Source of the DNA: Ophiobolus disseminans
Taxonomy: Eukaryota; Ascomycota; Dothideomycetes; Pleosporales; Phaeosphaeriaceae
Reading direction: 5' to 3'
Length of the DNA: 64,000 nt
Assembly (NCBI GenBank): GCA_010093685.1
Contig: MU006228.1
Span: 913,111-977,110, forward strand
A program made the translations under genes and the position numbers. Positions 33,255 to 43,006 of this stretch are shown piece by piece. The stretch's first letter is position 1. Each line of letters begins with the position of its first letter. The notes beneath the pieces are model-generated. The model was not told where the DNA came from and made no database searches. It worked only from the letters and a program-made list of their open reading frames with translations.

Positions 33255-33817
33255 GCTGAGCGCTTAAAAGATTATTGAAAAGCTCGAAATTTAGTGGAAT
33301 GTTCTGACGACCAAGCGTTGATCCTAAATGTTCACACTATACAGAGGCTGTCAAGATAAGAGGGCTATGCAGACCCAAGGTTATGCAGATGGAAGGCTGC
33401 CTGGGAAAAGTGAAAAAGAAGGCTGTGTAGACACCTGGCTAGGTTGCCTCGCGTAAACACGATTCCTTGACGGCACCATCTAGAGGAGACATGGACATGT
33501 CGCTTGCGTGATAACGAAGTCGAGTAGGATGCCTAGTTTAGCTAGGTGTTGCTTGGCAGTTAGGAACATAAAATCGTGCTTTGAGCACGTGCCGTAGCAC
33601 GTAGTAGCTAACTGCAGGACGTCACATGAGTCGGGTGGCCCTAGCGTGCCGTCCCAAAAGCAGGCGCGTAAACACGTCGATGACGTAGCGTGGCTTGCAG
33701 CCAACGAGCGAACAACAGACGATGTATACTGGCCGCTGAACAATCCGCAATACGTGATGATAGCTTCGTGAGACGATCTGGTTCCCCACACAATCTATCA
33801 TTTCCGAATCGTACACC
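33255..33817. other. Intergenic region
   Basis: This lies between the divergent starts of the second HET gene and the small mitochondrial-type gene, so both promoters should lie here. A short inverted repeat (CAGTTAG near 33557, CTAACTG near 33608) is present but not interpreted. Confidence 0.4.
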
Positions 33818-34333
33818 ATGTTCTCCACAAAGGCAATTCCACTCCGCGCTCTATCCCGCGCACCGCGCCAGGCCAGATGTCCAGCAATGCGGAGACTGTA
33901 TGCGACGCAGCATGAGCAGCGCACGCAGGAAACGCTGAAAACATCGTCGCGATTGACATGGTAAGTACTCGAAATTGCACCCAGACACACAAACACACAC
34001 ACACACACACATCTCTAACCCCCCAGGCTCACCACAACCGCCGCCCTCGGCGCCGCAGCCCTCTACTACACTACCAGCACCACCTCCTCCTCTCCAGCCC
34101 CCGTAGAGACTTCCAATACCAGCCACCCAGCGCCCCACCTCAAAGCCGCCACCGCGCCCGCCGCCCCTAAGCCCGTCGAAGATCGCTTTGGCGATAGCGT
34201 CGAGAAACACGGCATCGCCGCGCACAAGAATCAGAACAAGGTCCGCGAGGGCAAGTTCTCGGGCAAGGAGTTTGATAATCATGTCCAGACGCACTCGCCG
34301 GGGAAGCCTGGGGGTGATTTCGAGACGCGGTAG
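33818..34333 (+). CDS. Small probable mitochondrial membrane protein
   Basis: Not recognised as a named family. Exon 1 (33818-33960) and exon 2 (34027-34333) join across a 66-nt intron with GTAAGT donor, CTAAC branch and CCCCAG acceptor, giving 149 residues. The N-terminus MFSTKAIPLRALSRAPRQAR is rich in Arg, Ser and Ala without acids, a typical mitochondrial presequence. A single hydrophobic helix (LTTTAALGAAALYYTT, about residues 49-64) follows the splice site. The rest is soluble and charged (VEDRFGDSVEKHGIAAHKNQ). It is probably anchored in a mitochondrial membrane; function unknown. The clean intron and frame support a real gene. Confidence 0.65.
33985..34011. repeat. (CA)n microsatellite inside an intron
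   Basis: A near-perfect CA dinucleotide run lies in the intron of the small mitochondrial-type gene, just before its branch site. It may vary in length between strains. Confidence 0.8.
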
Positions 34334-35504
34334 GGTGGGTTGGACGGAGGAGTGGCTTGGGCTGAGGTTGGATGTAATAGTGTCGAAATGTGAACTTGTT
34401 AGTGGCGCCTGGATGGTTTCGGTACAAAGGTACAAGCATGGCAGTTGTAGTTATCCGCAGTACATGTAAGGTATAAAAAGCTATAAGACCTTAACGAAAT
34501 AGAAGAAGCTCTGCTACCTGAACGAGGTTGTAAATTGCACGCTACCCACTGGGGACTATACATCCTTTCGCCATCCTCTTCTCACGCCCGACTACCTCCA
34601 GATACCGATCTCCTCCATGGCCAACAAAATGGCAAAAACATACAACAGCAGGTATTCGCCAGTGGTCACCCACCTGACTACTAACCCGCCGGTATCTTGT
34701 TTGATTACAGCAGATCAGACGGGATGCAATATTCTCAAGATCCTATGGTCGTATGTGGAGGAAATACTCAACATTGCAGAATATGTACTTATGGAAGGCT
34801 CCAGGACGGCCTTGAATACTCCCATCTCGCTCTCTTTTGATACTGGTGGAGCCAAATCGTCCGGCATGTAGGATTCCCGCATGTTCTATTGCTGGTTGCA
34901 TCGGTTTTCCCAATGATAACGTTGTGGTTGTATACAGCATTCAGCTCACCTGATCATGAGTATCACGTGGCGGACAGAGCCTCATGATCCGTGCAGCAGC
35001 TTCAACCTCGTTCACCGGTAGCGATATGTTGCCTGCTTTCTGGTTTCCTCCTTACCAGCACGAGCAATACCTGAACATACCCTAGCGAGCTCGAGGGAGC
35101 CGAGACGCAATGCGCAGGTGTATGTGCAGGACAAGGTCACTTGTGTGTGTTGCGCGGTGCCTATCGCCTGGGAAATAGCTAAACAACTGGGTGAGGTTAT
35201 TATCTCCTGTCCGAAAGTTACAATTAAGCGACTGATTGCAGGATGCTTGCCATGTATCCAACCGGCTAATCTCCGAATAGGTATGCGCGCGGTAAACAAC
35301 GAGGCTGTGTGACACTTCGCCCCAGCGGTTATCATATATTGATCAGGCAGCCTCGTAGTTTTAAAGTTCTCTCTATCTTTCCGTGTTTTAAGATTGCGAC
35401 CTCCTGTCGCACGATTTTGCTCATCTCAGGTCACTAACTTTTCCCATGAGCACTTCCTCCGCTGGACTATTGACGAACACAAACCTGGACCATTGCTTGT
35501 TGTC
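34334..35504. other. Intergenic region
   Basis: About 1.2 kb without a supported gene on either strand. It includes the promoter side of the following membrane-protein gene. Confidence 0.4.
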
Positions 35505-36595
35505 ATGGCGCCCTCGGCGTCCACATACGCAGATACTTCACTCTTACAATGGCCTTTTAATCCCACGGGTCTTTTTGTGAACCAAACCACTTCGAATCGT
35601 ACCTCTCATACGGCATTAGTTTTCGAGCACGGCGCGCTTCCCATGCCATGGCCCTACGTTCTCGCTTCCGTCTCCATTTCGTTCATCTCCGCCATATTCG
35701 GCTACGCCGGACTTCTCGATAGCGACTCGGATGAGGAACAAGGATTCTTCAGCTACTTTCGCAAACCTGGCATCGTGTACAACGTGTTCCGCACCATCGC
35801 CGCAATTATCCTGTGTGCGCGTGTGCCGCAGACGAGAAGCATACCGTCCAGTATGACAACGGGAAGTCTTGCGGCTTCGCTCATCAGCCAGCTTGTTGGG
35901 TGGGAAGATAAGATTGATTTCTTCTCTTTCGTGTCAATCGTGGGTACAACGATTTTGCTTTGTCTTACCATCTATCAAATGGTTCTGGGAGGAGCATGGG
36001 GAAGAGTGGAAGATTCTCCTAATGCTTACGGATATGGAGCTCTCCGACTGTATGGTGGAAACTGTCCGCGGTTCCTTGGCTCTAAGGAATATTGTGCCAC
36101 GTTGGTACAACGCGGTTGTGGAGAAACCGGTAGAGCTGTCGGAGGCTTGGTGGGACATGTCCAGATCATGAGTTTATTTCAGACGTTTGCTGGAGGCGGT
36201 ATGATTATCTGCATTGCACCGCTCGTTCTGTGGACTATTTGGAAAGCGCCGATGTGTGAGTCCTGGTGTTTTGGCTTTTCCTAATGCTCTTCCAGGCTAA
36301 CTATTTCCCAGACTACCGAAGGTCCAGCAAGCATGATGAAGTATCAGCCATAGGTGCTGTGACGAAGGTGTATGCCCTAACGTTCCTCAGCGTGATGATT
36401 TGCTTTGTAGCAACCTTTGCTCGACGCGAGGAAATGGAATACGTAGATGCATCGATCGGCAACGACACGGGTGTGTGGACATCTTGTTTCACAGCGCATG
36501 CGCCAAAAGCAACGTATGGATTTGTAAATGAATGGTGGAAGCAGGAGTGGAATGAGGCAAATGCAATGAGAGTCGCGCTGTTGGCTTTCGTGTAA
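35505..36595 (+). CDS. Uncharacterised multi-pass membrane protein
   Basis: Not recognised. Exons 35505-36255 and 36312-36595 join across a 56-nt intron (GTGAGT, GCTAAC branch, CCCAG) to give 344 residues; the splice joins KAPM to YYRRSSKHDE. The ATG at 35505 is preferred because the upstream extension of the frame looks like leader sequence. Hydrophobic segments are visible at WPYVLASVSISFISAIFGYA, VYNVFRTIAAIILCA, FFSFVSIVGTTILLCLTIYQ, MIICIAPLVLWTIW and VYALTFLSVMICFVATFA, so about five or more helices. NQT/NRT sites before the first helix suggest an outside or luminal N-terminus. No catalytic motif was found. Confidence 0.7.
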
Positions 36596-37041
36596 TCTCT
36601 GGCCGTGCATGGAAGAGAAGCTCAGAAGTTCAAAGAACGGTTTTCAACACGAGGTGAAAGAAGGCGAAAGAACCGGAGTAGTCTGTTACGTTGGAGTCGT
36701 GGTACATGATAGGCGGTGTTTTTGCGATTTCGAGTCTTTCGCTTTGTGGTCTAACTTGTTCGCTTTGTGACATTAGCGAAGGATGCCAATGCCCAGGTGG
36801 TGTTGTTCTCCTTGACTTCGGATACGCGGAACATTCCCTAGGTAGTCGTCATTGCCCCACACTAGATAGCGGCGAGCCGCTCCAGGAAGTCGCCACTCTC
36901 CTTAGCCTGCTCCACCGAGCCTAACAAGGTGCGATTTCTTCAATCTACAACTGCGGCAGGCAGTGTGCTTACCTCAGAATAAGAGCTCAAACTTCGCACT
37001 ACGTAAGTAGCTGGCTTCATCCTTCCACACAACTGAATCTT
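36596..37041. other. Intergenic / lost 5' part of hydrolase
   Basis: No coding segment could be recognised. If the downstream hydrolase was once complete, its N-terminal 60-80 residues should lie here, but they are no longer identifiable. Confidence 0.3.
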
Positions 37042-37519
37042 ATGAAGAACTACCCTTCCCGGCCAAATCTTGATGGTTGCCGCATCTTCATACCAAAAGA
37101 CACTCAGGAGAAGACAGCGCTCCCTCTCGTGATCCGAGTCCATGGTGGCGGCTTCGTCGTCAATTCTCCTGCAGGAGCCGATGCCTTGGTGCGACGTCTG
37201 GCTGGCCATGCAAATTGCATCGTAGTCAACATAGACTATAGCAAAGCGCCTCAAAACCCTTTTCCCATTGGCCACGAGGATGTCATCTCGCAAACGCTTG
37301 CCGTGATCGATGATGCAAAATTACCCATCGACAAATCCAAAGCCGTTCTTTCCGGTGGCTCATCTGGAGGCAACCTTGTTCTCGGCGCGGCGCAAGCCTC
37401 GCAGCTCCGGCCCAAGATCTTAGGCGTTGTGGCAAACTATGCTCGTTTCATTTGGACCGGATAGCCATGCGAAGATGGCAACTCGTCCAGATGCTTCAAA
37501 GACAAGTCTAGGCGACTAG
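37042..37519 (+). pseudogene. Alpha/beta-hydrolase fold-3 (HSL-like) remnant
   Basis: The segment RVHGGGFVVNSPAGADALVR gives the HGGG oxyanion motif, and VLSGGSSGGNLVLGA gives the nucleophile elbow (GxSxG). Both belong to the hormone-sensitive-lipase class of esterases. The frame stops at 37464. A related continuation in another frame (DSHAKMATRPDASKTSLGD) ends at 37519, which points to an indel. The C-terminal Asp and His of the triad are missing. The remnant stops 37 bp before a Copia LTR, and no continuation is found beyond that element. It is probably a dead fragment. Confidence 0.7.
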
Positions 37520-37555
37520 TATAATTATCTCCTCGCGTGTCGTTCGTATATCATC

Positions 37556-37692
37556 TGTAACGGTTTGGGCTCTGCCCAGACCTACTCTAGCACAAGTTGG
37601 GACAGCTCACATACGGTCATGTATATAAGCGGATCTGCCCACCTCAGATAGTCAATTCAGCGCAGTCCTCCCCCTCTCCACACACCGTTACA
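37556..37692 (+). repeat. 5' LTR of Copia 1 (137 bp)
   Basis: It starts TGTAACGGTTTGGGC and ends CACACACCGTTACA, with perfect TGTAACGG/CCGTTACA inverted termini. A TATA-like GTATATAAG lies in the middle. A diverged 134-bp solo copy is at 54305-54438. Confidence 0.92.
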
Positions 37693-37703
37693 GTTATGAG
37701 CCC
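37693..37703 (+). promoter_or_regulatory. Copia 1 primer-binding site
   Basis: GTTATGAGCCC directly follows the 5' LTR. It is complementary to the anticodon loop region of initiator tRNA-Met (GGGCTCATAAC), the internal-tRNA priming known from Drosophila copia. Confidence 0.75.
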
Positions 37704-37779
37704 AGAAGCCCTTATTTAATCACTGCGTTCACCCTATTGACAATTCTCAACACTAGGAGCAGATTCAGCATTAGAAGTC

Positions 37780-40700
37780 ATGACAACTCAAGAGCTGGAT
37801 ACGCAGGTGACAAGAGCGTCTGTTACCCTCAGAAAGCCAGACGATTGGTCAAAATGGCTGTTCACAAGGAAGATATCCGCAGACAGGAATAGTCTGTGGG
37901 AGTACGTCAACCCAGATCTTTTGCAAGAGACGCTGAAGAAACTGGAAGATGAGAAACCCGTTGAGCTTGAGGTGAGGAGATTCAGAAATCCTCAGCCAGA
38001 AGAGCAGATTGATATCCCAGACTTGACAGCGACAGAGCTTGCTGTGTACAACTCCTGGGCTAGACAATTCGACAGAGATGAGGCCAGGTGGCTCACAAAG
38101 GAGAAGGCTCTCCGCAGTCTGAGCCTTGAGATTGTGCAGACAATTGACGTCAAACACTTGGACCTGATTCTTGACTGTGCAGACGCACACAGCCAGCTAA
38201 GGATGCTGAAGAAGCACCTCTGTCCATTGATTGGAGAGAGAAATCATCAGCTGAGAGCTTGGTACAGGGCAGTCTGCACAAGGCCAAAGAGAGTCAATCT
38301 GGACACCTGATTTGATGAGTGGGTGACGGTCACCCAACTCCTTGCAGAAGCCAGCATGCCAGAGACAACTGGCAACAGAGCGCAGGAGGAATCCATCCTG
38401 TCAATCAGAGGCCTTGATGACAGCTGGGCGGCTACCCAGCTGCAGGACCTTATCAAGAAGGAACAGAAGGATGAGGATTTTCCACCAATTGCAGATCTGA
38501 TTGCGGAATTCAGATCGTACTACAGACGTACACGACCGATAGCGTCAGGACTTGGGACATTTGCTACGCTTGAAGTAGCAGGTAACAGTGACAACCGAGA
38601 GACGCAGGTAGAAGCTCTGCCAGTAGCCCAGACGGCAGGAAAGTCAAAGGCAACACGTACACGTACTCGGTCAGATTCCTGGACACCGACTTGTCTTGAT
38701 GGAGAGAAGCACAAGTTTGAAAGCTGCCCGTACGTAAACAAGGCTGTTCAGACAAAAGGCTGGAAGCCAGACCAGACAGTTCTAGAGAAGTTTGCGGAGC
38801 TACGGGATGCACCTACGACAAATGTGATGGCCAACACTCTACAAGCAGTAGAGCGAAGGCTGAGGAAGGACTCAAAGCCGAGTACATCAGTGATCAGCAT
38901 GGACGACGGCCAGCCAGCTCGCGATAGGCCTCACGTTAACGCGGTACTGCAGACGGCTACAGCTACAGGGGCAACAGCTCCACCGCTACTTATGCAATGG
39001 ATTCTTGACCCTGGTTCAAACTGCCACGTCACAAATACAAAGGACGCTAGCTGGAACACGACAAAGAGAGGTGGATCTTCAGACGTTGTGTATGCAGGTG
39101 GAGTCCTTGCTCAAGTTGAAGAGTGGGGAGAGACGACTATACAGGTCAAGACTCCGACAGGAGAAGGACAGATGAAGCTCACGTGGGTGGCGTACATCCC
39201 TGGCTTCTTCACAAGCGCTGTTGGTCTGTTGCAGAGCCGATCTCTAGGCATCCACTTTGACTCAGGCAGGGACTGTCTGTATCAGAAGAAGGCCTCAAAC
39301 GTAGTCTGTCTACTCCAGTACAGAGACGGCCACTGGATTGTGGACGTCAACAGAGAACAGAGAGTAGAGCCAGACCTCCTCTTCGTGTACGCGACGCGGT
39401 ACGCAAAGCCCTCAAAGGAACTGAGGAAGGATCTCAGCGTCAGTTAGGAGACGGCGCACCGTATGTTCGGCCATGTTGGCCGTAAAGCGGTTGGGCACTT
39501 GAATGATCATGTGCTTGGGATCAATGTTGAAGAGCAATCAATTGCTCCGACATGGACAGACTTTGAGGTCTGTATTGAGACAAAGCTCCACAAGTTTGTG
39601 AGCAGAAGAGCTCAAAGTGAGCCAGCTGATTGTCCATTCCACCAACTAGGCATGGACCTGGTGCAGCTGAGAGAGCAAAACAAGCATTCCTACAATGGAG
39701 ACCTGTGGATGCTTCACGCAGTATGCTCATACGGCAAGTGGCATGAGGCATGCTGCCTGCTAGACAAGAGCTCAGGTACTCTTAAGCGCACAGTTATGCG
39801 CCTGCTGGCCAAGATCAAGCGTCAGTTTGGCGCTGACGTGATGGTCATACGGCTTGACAACAAGCGTGGATATAGTGAGTTATTCCAAGTGCTTTGAGAT
39901 CTCGGCATAGTTGTAGAACCTCGAGCCGAGTACACTGAGGAGCAGAACGGCCTATCAGAACAGGCTGGGAAGATGATTGTGATCCAGGGGAGAGCGATCA
40001 GAATTGATGGACAACTGCCAATGGAGCTCTCAAATGAGTGCTGTCTTGTGGCAGTCTACTTGCTCAACAGGACACCTGTTGAAGCACTAGGATGGAGAAC
40101 CCCGTACGAGGTTGTACGTGGACAGAAGCTGTCGGCAGCTCACCTCAACGTTGTGGGAGCCCGAGCCTACGTGCTGAACAACAAGCTGAAGCGTGGAGCG
40201 AAGCTTGAATCTCGCGCGCTGATTGGACAGCTGGTTGGTTACAACTCTACAAACATATACCGAGTATGGATGCCAGCATTAGGACGAGTCCTCAGGACAA
40301 GGGATGTCGTTTTTATGTCCAATGATGGGACAGAGCCTGTCTACCCAGACCGACAGACTCTGAGAGAGGTGGTGACAATTCTGGACATTCCAGAGCCACC
40401 AGAAGAGACCAACCAGGATATTGAGCTGCTCCTGCAGTTAGCACAGACAGACCAAAGCAGTCTGAGTCAAACTGAGCAGGACGCTCAAGCAGGCCAAGAC
40501 AAGAACATGTCTCACACGTTGCCAACGCCTGAGAGCACTCCAGAACCGACGACTCAGGAGGATACGCCAGAGCCGGAGCCTGAGGCTGTTGAGATGCCAC
40601 GAGGCTGGGAGCCTATCTCAGCTGGTGAAGAGGCACCAGATTGACGATCGAACAACGCTCCAAGGCGTGAAGAGATCAACAGCCAGCTCAGCAAGTCAAA

Positions 40701-41960
40701 TGTCCTGACCGGGAAAAGGCAGAGAAAGACGCTTGGCACGTACTTTGTTGCATTTGTAGCAGCGCTGCAGCCAGCAGAACCGCAGAAATTGCGGCTACAC
40801 AGAGACCAGCTTCCACCTCCGCCAAAGAGGTGGAGAGACCTAGAGAAGCACCCGTTTGGACAAGAGTTCATAGCCGCGGCAGCTGAAGAATTCAAGAGCT
40901 GCCAGGAAAAGGGCTGCTTCAAGATGACGTCAGCTGCAGAAGCTGACAGCCAGACACTGCCCTTGATGTGGGTATTCACGTACAAGTTCGATGAAGACGG
41001 ACTGATGTACAAGTACAAGGCACAACTTGTTGTGAGAGGGGACCTCCAGGATGACTGGGGCGACACGTATGCAGCCACGCTGGCTGCAAGAGTGTTCAGG
41101 TTCCTTATAGCTCTCACGGCAGCCTTTGGGCTGAAGGCATATCAGTATGATGTGCTGAACGCGTTCTTGAACGCACCTTTGGACAAGCCAGTCTACGTAC
41201 GGACTCCAGAGCCGTATGTGGCGCAGCTGGGCAAGCTACTCAAGCTCAAGAGAGCTCTGTATGGGCTCAAGGATGCGCCACTGCTCTGGTACAAGCNNNN
41301 NNNNNNNNNNNNNNNNNNNNNNNNNNNNNNNNNNNNNNNNNNNNNNNNNNNNNNNNNNNNNNNNNNNNNNNNNNNNNNNNNNNNNNNNNNNNNNNNNNNN
41401 NNNNNNNNNNNNNNNNNNNNNNNNNNNNNNNNNNNNNNNNNNNNNNNNNNNNNNNNNNNNNNNNNNNNNNNNNNNNNNNNNNNNNNNNNNNNNNNNNNNN
41501 NNNNNNNNNNNNNNNNNNNNNNNNNNNNNNNNNNNNNNNNNNNNNNNNNNNNNNNNNNNNNNNNNNNNNNNNNNNNNNNNNNNNNNNNNNNNNNNNNNNN
41601 NNNNNNNNNNNNNNNNNNNNNNNNNNNNNNNNNNNNNNNNNNNNNNNNNNNNNNNNNNNNNNNNNNNNNNNNNNNNNNNNNNNNNNNNNNNNNNNNNNNN
41701 NNNNNNNNNNNNNNNNNNNNNNNNNNNNNNNNNNNNNNNNNNNNNNNNNNNNNNNNNNNNNNNNNNNNNNNNNNNNNNNNNNNNNNNNNNNNNNNNNNNN
41801 NNNNNNNNNNNNNNNNNNNNNNNNNNNNNNNNNNNNNNNNNTGGCAATCAGAGCCAGCCAGCAGATAGCTGAGAGCTCGTCCTATGTCTGGGACAAGTCT
41901 CTCTTCTTTGGAGCATCTGATGCAGCGTTTGCTGATGATGTAGAGAATCGTCGATCAGGC
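37780..41960 (+). pseudogene. Copia 1 gag-pol polyprotein, broken
   Basis: All coding blocks are in one frame, interrupted by stops at 38308 (TGA), 39445 (TAG), 39895 (TGA) and 40642 (TGA). Gag begins at the ATG at 37780. The protease motif is MQWILDPGSNCHVTN; the usual DTG/DSG is DPG here. Integrase has LGMDLVQL, VIRLDNKRG and YTEEQNGLSE. RT begins PLMWVFTYKFDEDG and includes YQYDVLNAFLNAPLDK and LKRALYGLKDAPLLWYK; the catalytic YVDD would be inside the gap. RNase H starts SLFFGASDAAFADD and is cut at the junction. The TGA stops could come from CGA or TGG. The element cannot be autonomous. Confidence 0.9.
41297..41841. other. Assembly gap (545 N)
   Basis: A run of N inside the Copia 1 RT/RNase H region. 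Its true length is unknown and nearby joins should be treated with care. Confidence 1.
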
Positions 41961-42167
41961 TGAAGGTCAGCACCCTCTTCACGTACTTTGGTTCTGACTA
42001 CTCACCCCCCCCGTGCTTGTCCCGCCGATCATGTCAAAGTAGTCGCACGGCTTTGGCGGCGCATCTGGGTTGACGGCCTCCATCAGCTGCTCGAGGATCA
42101 TCAGGGCAGACAGGCCGCGCACGCCGCCGCCGTCAAGCGCGAGCAGGCGGAGGTCGCTGCCGGGCAT
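41955..42167 (-). pseudogene. Patatin-like phospholipase, 5' fragment
   Basis: The minus strand from the ATG at 42167 reads LLALDGGGVRGLSALMILEQ, then CDYFDMIGGTSTGG. These are the DGGGxRG oxyanion loop and the GTSTGG nucleophile elbow of patatin-like lipases. The exon appears to end at GG. A 40-nt-scale intron with GTGAGT donor, TGCTGAC branch and TTCAG acceptor follows. The next codons start with Leu-Ile, as expected for this family, but then become Copia sequence. The gene is therefore cut within its second exon. In fungi this patatin type often heads NLR-like proteins; whether that was so here is not visible. Confidence 0.8.
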
Positions 42168-42728
42168 GATGTATGCGTGTCAAACAGCAGAACTCGGGAG
42201 GTACAGAGGTCAAGCCGTAGGGTGAGGTGTGGTGTCTGCTCTACATCCTGGCGGTTGCCTCAGGTGGGCGTCGCTGGCGCAGCGTTTCCACCCCCAGCGC
42301 GTGCGGCTGAGCTGGCGCGCGTCTGCCGTCCTGCAGCTGCAAGCATGCGTTGGTGGATTGGGAATTGACAAGGCGGAACGGCTCGCATGGGGAATGTGGG
42401 CTTGTCACTTGTCGTGCAGTGCCGCTACGTCGGCGGTTTCGAGTGTTGCACTGCGTTGTGCCGATCTGCTTCTTGCCCGTGCGTCTTGGATTTATGGACT
42501 CCCAGAAATATTCTGGCAGGTTAAGATACCGTACGTTAAGACCGCGTATGCTCTATGTGCAGCTACACAAGCAACCTTCACTGCACCTTCTAATTAGAAT
42601 TCGCACTGTACTGTACAAATAAGTTTGGCTTCTAGATGCTTGCTGATCCAGCTCGCCAAGGCGAGGTATCGCAGCACCGGCCGGTCTCTCGCAAGCACCA
42701 GTGCTCTGTGTTCCTGTACGCCATCACC
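42168..42728. other. Patatin upstream region / Tc1 5' flank
   Basis: No gene was recognised. The left terminal repeat of the Tc1-like element should lie here, but a convincing inverted repeat with the region after 47049 was not found. Confidence 0.4.
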
Positions 42729-43006
42729 ATGGCTCCCCATCTCGCAGCATCGCAGCACGACATGATAAGGGATATGATTTCCAGTAATTCTCTGAGAGCT
42801 ATTGATGTGGCAGCTGCGGCCGGTTGCAGCGACCGCACGATCCGTAACATCCGCTGTGGGCAAACAACAGAAAGACGAACTGGTTCATTTCTAGCTAATG
42901 GAGTTTGAGAGGTTTATATACATGGAGTGGAGTATCGAGAAGATTCCGGATCAGCAGTGTCACGTGACCATGTGACGACATGGTAGAACATTCTGGAGTG
43001 TAGACG

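Larger units (their letters stand above)
37556..41960 (+). mobile_element. Copia retrotransposon 1, 3' truncated
   Basis: The element has a 5' LTR (37556-37692), a primer-binding site, gag, protease, integrase and reverse transcriptase in Copia order (integrase before RT), and a stub of RNase H. An assembly gap removes the middle of RT. The sequence breaks off inside RNase H near 41955-41962 and runs directly into a patatin-like gene. No 3' LTR is present anywhere in the window. The only relative of its LTR is a solo copy at 54305. Confidence 0.9.

Noticed and set aside
33557..33614. Short inverted repeat CAGTTAG/CTAACTG
   Set aside because: Only seven bases per arm and no flanking duplication; too weak to call an element.
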